Shown: in pieces, positions 61,309 through 64,000 of the stretch
How the letters are laid out: every line of letters starts with the position of its first letter
Numbering within the stretch: position 1 is the stretch's first letter
Source: an uncultured Bacteroides sp.
Lineage (GTDB): Bacteria > Bacteroidota > Bacteroidia > Bacteroidales > Bacteroidaceae
Direction: 5' to 3'
Assembly: GCF_958445495.1 (NCBI RefSeq)
Contig: NZ_CAUCSQ010000007.1
Span: 1 to 64,000, forward strand
DNA length: 64,000 nucleotides
Program-made: the position numbers and the translations under genes
The notes under the pieces: model-generated
The model's input: the letters and a program-made list of their open reading frames with translations, nothing else
Databases searched by the model: none
Told to the model about the DNA's origin: nothing

Positions 61309-64000
61309 ATGAAGAAGACTGGAAAAATGAAAATATACGCTTTAGTGTTCGGAGCGCTGGCGGTTTATGCCGCATCGGCGCAGACAGCCCGTGATTGGGA
61401 AAACCATCATGTCCTCCAGATTAACCGCGAGCCGGCGAGGGCCGCTTTCACGCCTTATTCCGTACGGAAGGGCGACTGCTCCCTGAGCCTGGACGGGACT
61501 TGGAAGTTCCGGTGGACGCCCGTGCCGGAGGAAAGAATCCCGGATTTTTACCGGACGGATTTTGACGACGGAGGCTGGACGGATTTCGAGGTTCCCGCCA
61601 ATTGGGAAATAAACGGGTACGGTACGCCGATTTATGTGTCGGCGGGTTATCCGTTCAAGATAGACCCTCCCAGGGTGACGGGAGAGCCGAAAGCCGGTTA
61701 TACGACGTACAAGGAACGGAATCCGGTGGGGCAATACCGCCGCACGTTCGTTTTGCCGGCGGGATGGGAGGCGGAAGGACAGACTTTCTTGCGTTTCGAG
61801 GGGGTGATGAGTGCCTTTTACGTCTGGATAAACGGCGAGCGGGTGGGATACAGCCAAGGCAGCATGGAGGCGAGTGAATTCAATGTCACCCGTTACCTGC
61901 AACCCGGAGAGAACCGGGTCGCGCTGGAAGTCTACCGGTACAGCGACGGCTCTTATCTGGAAGACCAGGATTTCTGGCGTTTCGGGGGGATTCACCGCAG
62001 CATTCACCTGATACATACGCCGGATATCCGTATCCGTGATTATACGGTGCGTACCCTTCCTGCACAGGCCGGAGATTACCGGGATTTTGTTTTGCAGGTA
62101 GACCCGCAATTCAACGTGTACAGGGGGATGACAGGTAAGGGATATAGCTTGCGGGGAACCTTGAAGGATGCTTCCGGTAAGGAAATCGCCGTGCTGAAGG
62201 GGGATGTGGAAGAGATTCTTGATTTGGAACACAAGGCGGCCCGGATGAACGAATGGTATCCGCAACGCGGTCCGCGGAAAATGGGACGCATGTCTGTGAC
62301 CGTGAAATCGCCGGTGAAATGGACGGCGGAGACGCCTTATTTGTACAAACTTCATCTGGCGTTGCAAGATGCCGGAGGGAAAACCGTCGAACAGGTGGAA
62401 CAGTCCGTGGGTTTCCGCTCCGTGGAGATTAAAGGAGGGCAATTGCTGGTTAACGGCAGCCCGATTCGTTTTCGCGGGGTGAACCGGCACGAGCACGACC
62501 CCCGGACGGCACGTGTCGTCAGCGAGGAACGGATGCTTCAAGACATCCTGCTGATGAAACGGGCGAATATCAACGCCGTGCGTACCAGCCATTATCCGAA
62601 CGTGAGCCGCTGGTATGAATTGTGCGACAGCCTGGGACTGTATGTGATGGACGAGGCGAATATCGAGGAACACGGGCTTCGCGGCACGCTGGCGAGCACT
62701 CCCGACTGGCATGCCGCATTCATGGACCGTGCGGTACGCATGGCGGAACGCGATAAGAACTATCCTTGCATCGTTATCTGGAGTATGGGGAATGAGAGCG
62801 GTTACGGACCGAATTTCGCCGCTATCTCTGCCTGGTTGCATGACTTTGACCCGACCCGTCCCGTTCATTACGAAGGGGCGCAGGGAACGGACGGCAATCC
62901 CGACCCGGAAACGGTGGACGTAATCAGCCGCTTTTATACACGTGTCAAACAGGAATACCTGAATCCGGGCATCGCCGGGGGAGAAGATAAAGAGCGCGCC
63001 GAGAACGCGCGTTGGGAAAGGTTGCTGGAAATCGCGGAACGCGCCGGCGACGACCGTCCGGTGATGACGAGCGAATATGCCCATTCCATGGGAAACGCAT
63101 TGGGCAATTTCAAGGAATACTGGGACGAGATATACAGCCATCCCCGTATGCTGGGCGGTTTTATCTGGGACTGGGTGGACCAGGGAATTTACAAGACATT
63201 GCCCGACGGCCGCACAATGGTGGCTTACGGAGGCGATTTCGGCGACAAGCCGAACCTGAAAGCTTTCTGCTTCAACGGTTTGCTGATGAGCGGCCGCGAG
63301 ACTACTCCCAAGTACTGGGAGGTGAAGAAGGTATATGCGCCGGTCGGGCTGGAGATGGAAGACGGCAGGCTGAAAATAACCAACCGGAACCATCATACCG
63401 GCATGTCGCAGTACCGTTGTTTATGGACGGTGTCCGTTGACGGAAAGCCGGAAGAAGAGGGTGAGCTCGCCTTGCCGGAGATAGCTCCGGGCAAGAGCAG
63501 GACAATCGGCTTGCCCGCTTTCCCGTCATTGGAAGCTAACCTTTCTTTGAAGGGAAAAAACGGAAAAAGAACAGTGGGGACTGCTGCCGATTGCCGGCTG
63601 AAAGTGAGTGTTGTCCTGCGTTCGGATACTCCTTGGGCAAAAGCCGGGCACGAGGTGGCGTGGGAACAGTTCTGTTTGCAGGAAGGGGATTTGGCGCCTT
63701 CCGGTTTAGTCAATAAAGGGACATTGGAGATAGAGGAGAACGAGGAAACCCTCTCCGTCTCCGGGCGCGGTTTTTCTGTCCGGTGGAAGAAAAAGACAGC
63801 CGAAGGCATGGTTTCACTGGTGTATGGAGGAAGAGAAATGCTGGCGGACCCGGAAGACTTTCCCGTCCAACCCCTGACACAGGTTTTCCGCGCTCCGACG
63901 GACAATGATAAGAGTTTCGGAAACTGGCTGGCTAAAGATTGGAAATCGCACGGGATGGACACCCCGCGGATTTGTCCCGAATCTTTCAGTCATGAAGTGC
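61309..64000 (+). CDS. GH2 beta-galactosidase-like enzyme (BT0993-like), 3' end beyond window
   Basis: The frame is open from ATG 61309 (or 61327, MKIYALVFGALAVYAASAQ, a signal peptide) to the window edge, at least 897 codons. The GH2 order is clear: sugar-binding jelly roll (RDWENHHVLQINREPARAAF, FEVPANWEINGYGTPIY, DGSYLEDQDFWRFGGI), Ig-like domain, barrel with RGVNRHEHDP, acid/base E496 (WSMGNES) and nucleophile E589 (TSEYAHSMGN), then DUF4981 and the start of Bgal_small_N (APTDNDKSFGNW). It is LacZ-like in architecture. In the B. thetaiotaomicron RG-II locus GH2 enzymes (BT0992, BT0993) follow BT0996, so this probably resumes the pectin locus beyond the island. GC content is again high. 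Confidence 0.92.
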   Translation, partial: MKKTGKMKIYALVFGALAVYAASAQTARDWENHHVLQINREPARAAFTPYSVRKGDCSLSLDGTWKFRWTPVPEERIPDFYRTDFDDGGWTDFEVPANWEINGYGTPIYVSAGYPFKIDPPRVTGEPKAGYTTYKERNPVGQYRRTFVLPAGWEAEGQTFLRFEGVMSAFYVWINGERVGYSQGSMEASEFNVTRYLQPGENRVALEVYRYSDGSYLEDQDFWRFGGIHRSIHLIHTPDIRIRDYTVRTLPAQAGDYRDFVLQVDPQFNVYRGMTGKGYSLRGTLKDASGKEIAVLKGDVEEILDLEHKAARMNEWYPQRGPRKMGRMSVTVKSPVKWTAETPYLYKLHLALQDAGGKTVEQVEQSVGFRSVEIKGGQLLVNGSPIRFRGVNRHEHDPRTARVVSEERMLQDILLMKRANINAVRTSHYPNVSRWYELCDSLGLYVMDEANIEEHGLRGTLASTPDWHAAFMDRAVRMAERDKNYPCIVIWSMGNESGYGPNFAAISAWLHDFDPTRPVHYEGAQGTDGNPDPETVDVISRFYTRVKQEYLNPGIAGGEDKERAENARWERLLEIAERAGDDRPVMTSEYAHSMGNALGNFKEYWDEIYSHPRMLGGFIWDWVDQGIYKTLPDGRTMVAYGGDFGDKPNLKAFCFNGLLMSGRETTPKYWEVKKVYAPVGLEMEDGRLKITNRNHHTGMSQYRCLWTVSVDGKPEEEGELALPEIAPGKSRTIGLPAFPSLEANLSLKGKNGKRTVGTAADCRLKVSVVLRSDTPWAKAGHEVAWEQFCLQEGDLAPSGLVNKGTLEIEENEETLSVSGRGFSVRWKKKTAEGMVSLVYGGREMLADPEDFPVQPLTQVFRAPTDNDKSFGNWLAKDWKSHGMDTPRICPESFSHEV

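Noticed and set aside
61342..63396. 684-codon minus-strand open frame at the right end
   Set aside because: It is the shadow of the plus-strand GH2 gene, whose frame runs off the window edge and is shown by its signal peptide and catalytic motifs.
1..64000. tRNA, rRNA or riboswitch genes
   Set aside because: I looked for cloverleaf and conserved rRNA or riboswitch stretches in the intergenic regions and saw none that I could support.

Overview
The window comes from a human-gut Bacteroides or close relative. The evidence is dense polysaccharide-utilisation genes, SusC/SusD, a hybrid-two-component-like regulator, a fimbrillin-type lipoprotein, Bacteroides -7 boxes (TAnnTTTG) and about 50% GC. 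Most of it is a locus for rhamnogalacturonan II (RG-II), the most complex pectin. From memory of the published B. thetaiotaomicron work, the enzymes correspond in family and approximate order to BT0993-BT1023. This is family and synteny recognition, not a database result.

Layout. 1-3.9 kb: terminator, a 59-aa peptide gene, a fimbrillin-family lipoprotein, and a divergent Ig-like lipoprotein. 4.2-17.5 kb (+): PL1 lyase, DUF3826, GH43-like, GH143-GH142, GH78, GH28, and an esterase with a C-terminal DUF3826. 17.7-18.4 kb: terminators and eight tandem copies of a ~74-bp repeat. 18.5-19.4 kb: patatin-like lipase and a convergent 48-aa gene. 28.7-19.5 kb (-): operon GH95, GH105, GH140, GH78 fused to a sialidase-like domain. 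28.9-32.4 kb: divergent PyrD paralogue, DUF2807 protein, His-rich COG0523 GTPase. 33-48.8 kb (+): degenerate sensorless HTCS-like regulator, GH127, GH141, GH78, (GNAT on -), GH138, GH137-GH2. 48.9-61.3 kb: lower-GC island with a broken IS3/IS150-type element, SusC, SusD, serine-type sulfatase, IS66 and Abi_2 remnants, a frameshifted M23 peptidase, a Dam-type restriction-modification pair and a mobilisation-like remnant. 61.3 kb to the end: a GH2 beta-galactosidase-like gene that probably resumes the RG-II locus.

How it works together. PL1, GH28, GH105 and the esterase should attack the galacturonan backbone and its oligomers. GH140 releases apiose-linked chains A and B. GH95, GH127, GH137, GH138, GH141, GH2 and GH78 trim chains A and B. 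GH143-GH142 handles the arabinose-DHA chain. The GH78-sialidase-like fusion is a candidate for the rhamnose-Kdo chain. Nearly all carry signal peptides or lipoboxes, as expected for periplasmic enzymes. The only SusC/D pair in the window lies in the island with a sulfatase and is probably not the RG-II importer.

The most interesting unexplained items are the 74-bp repeat array with ATGA-chained mini-ORFs, the regulator with degenerate kinase and receiver domains and no sensor, the PyrD paralogue lacking orotate-binding residues, and IS ends in the loops of related terminators.
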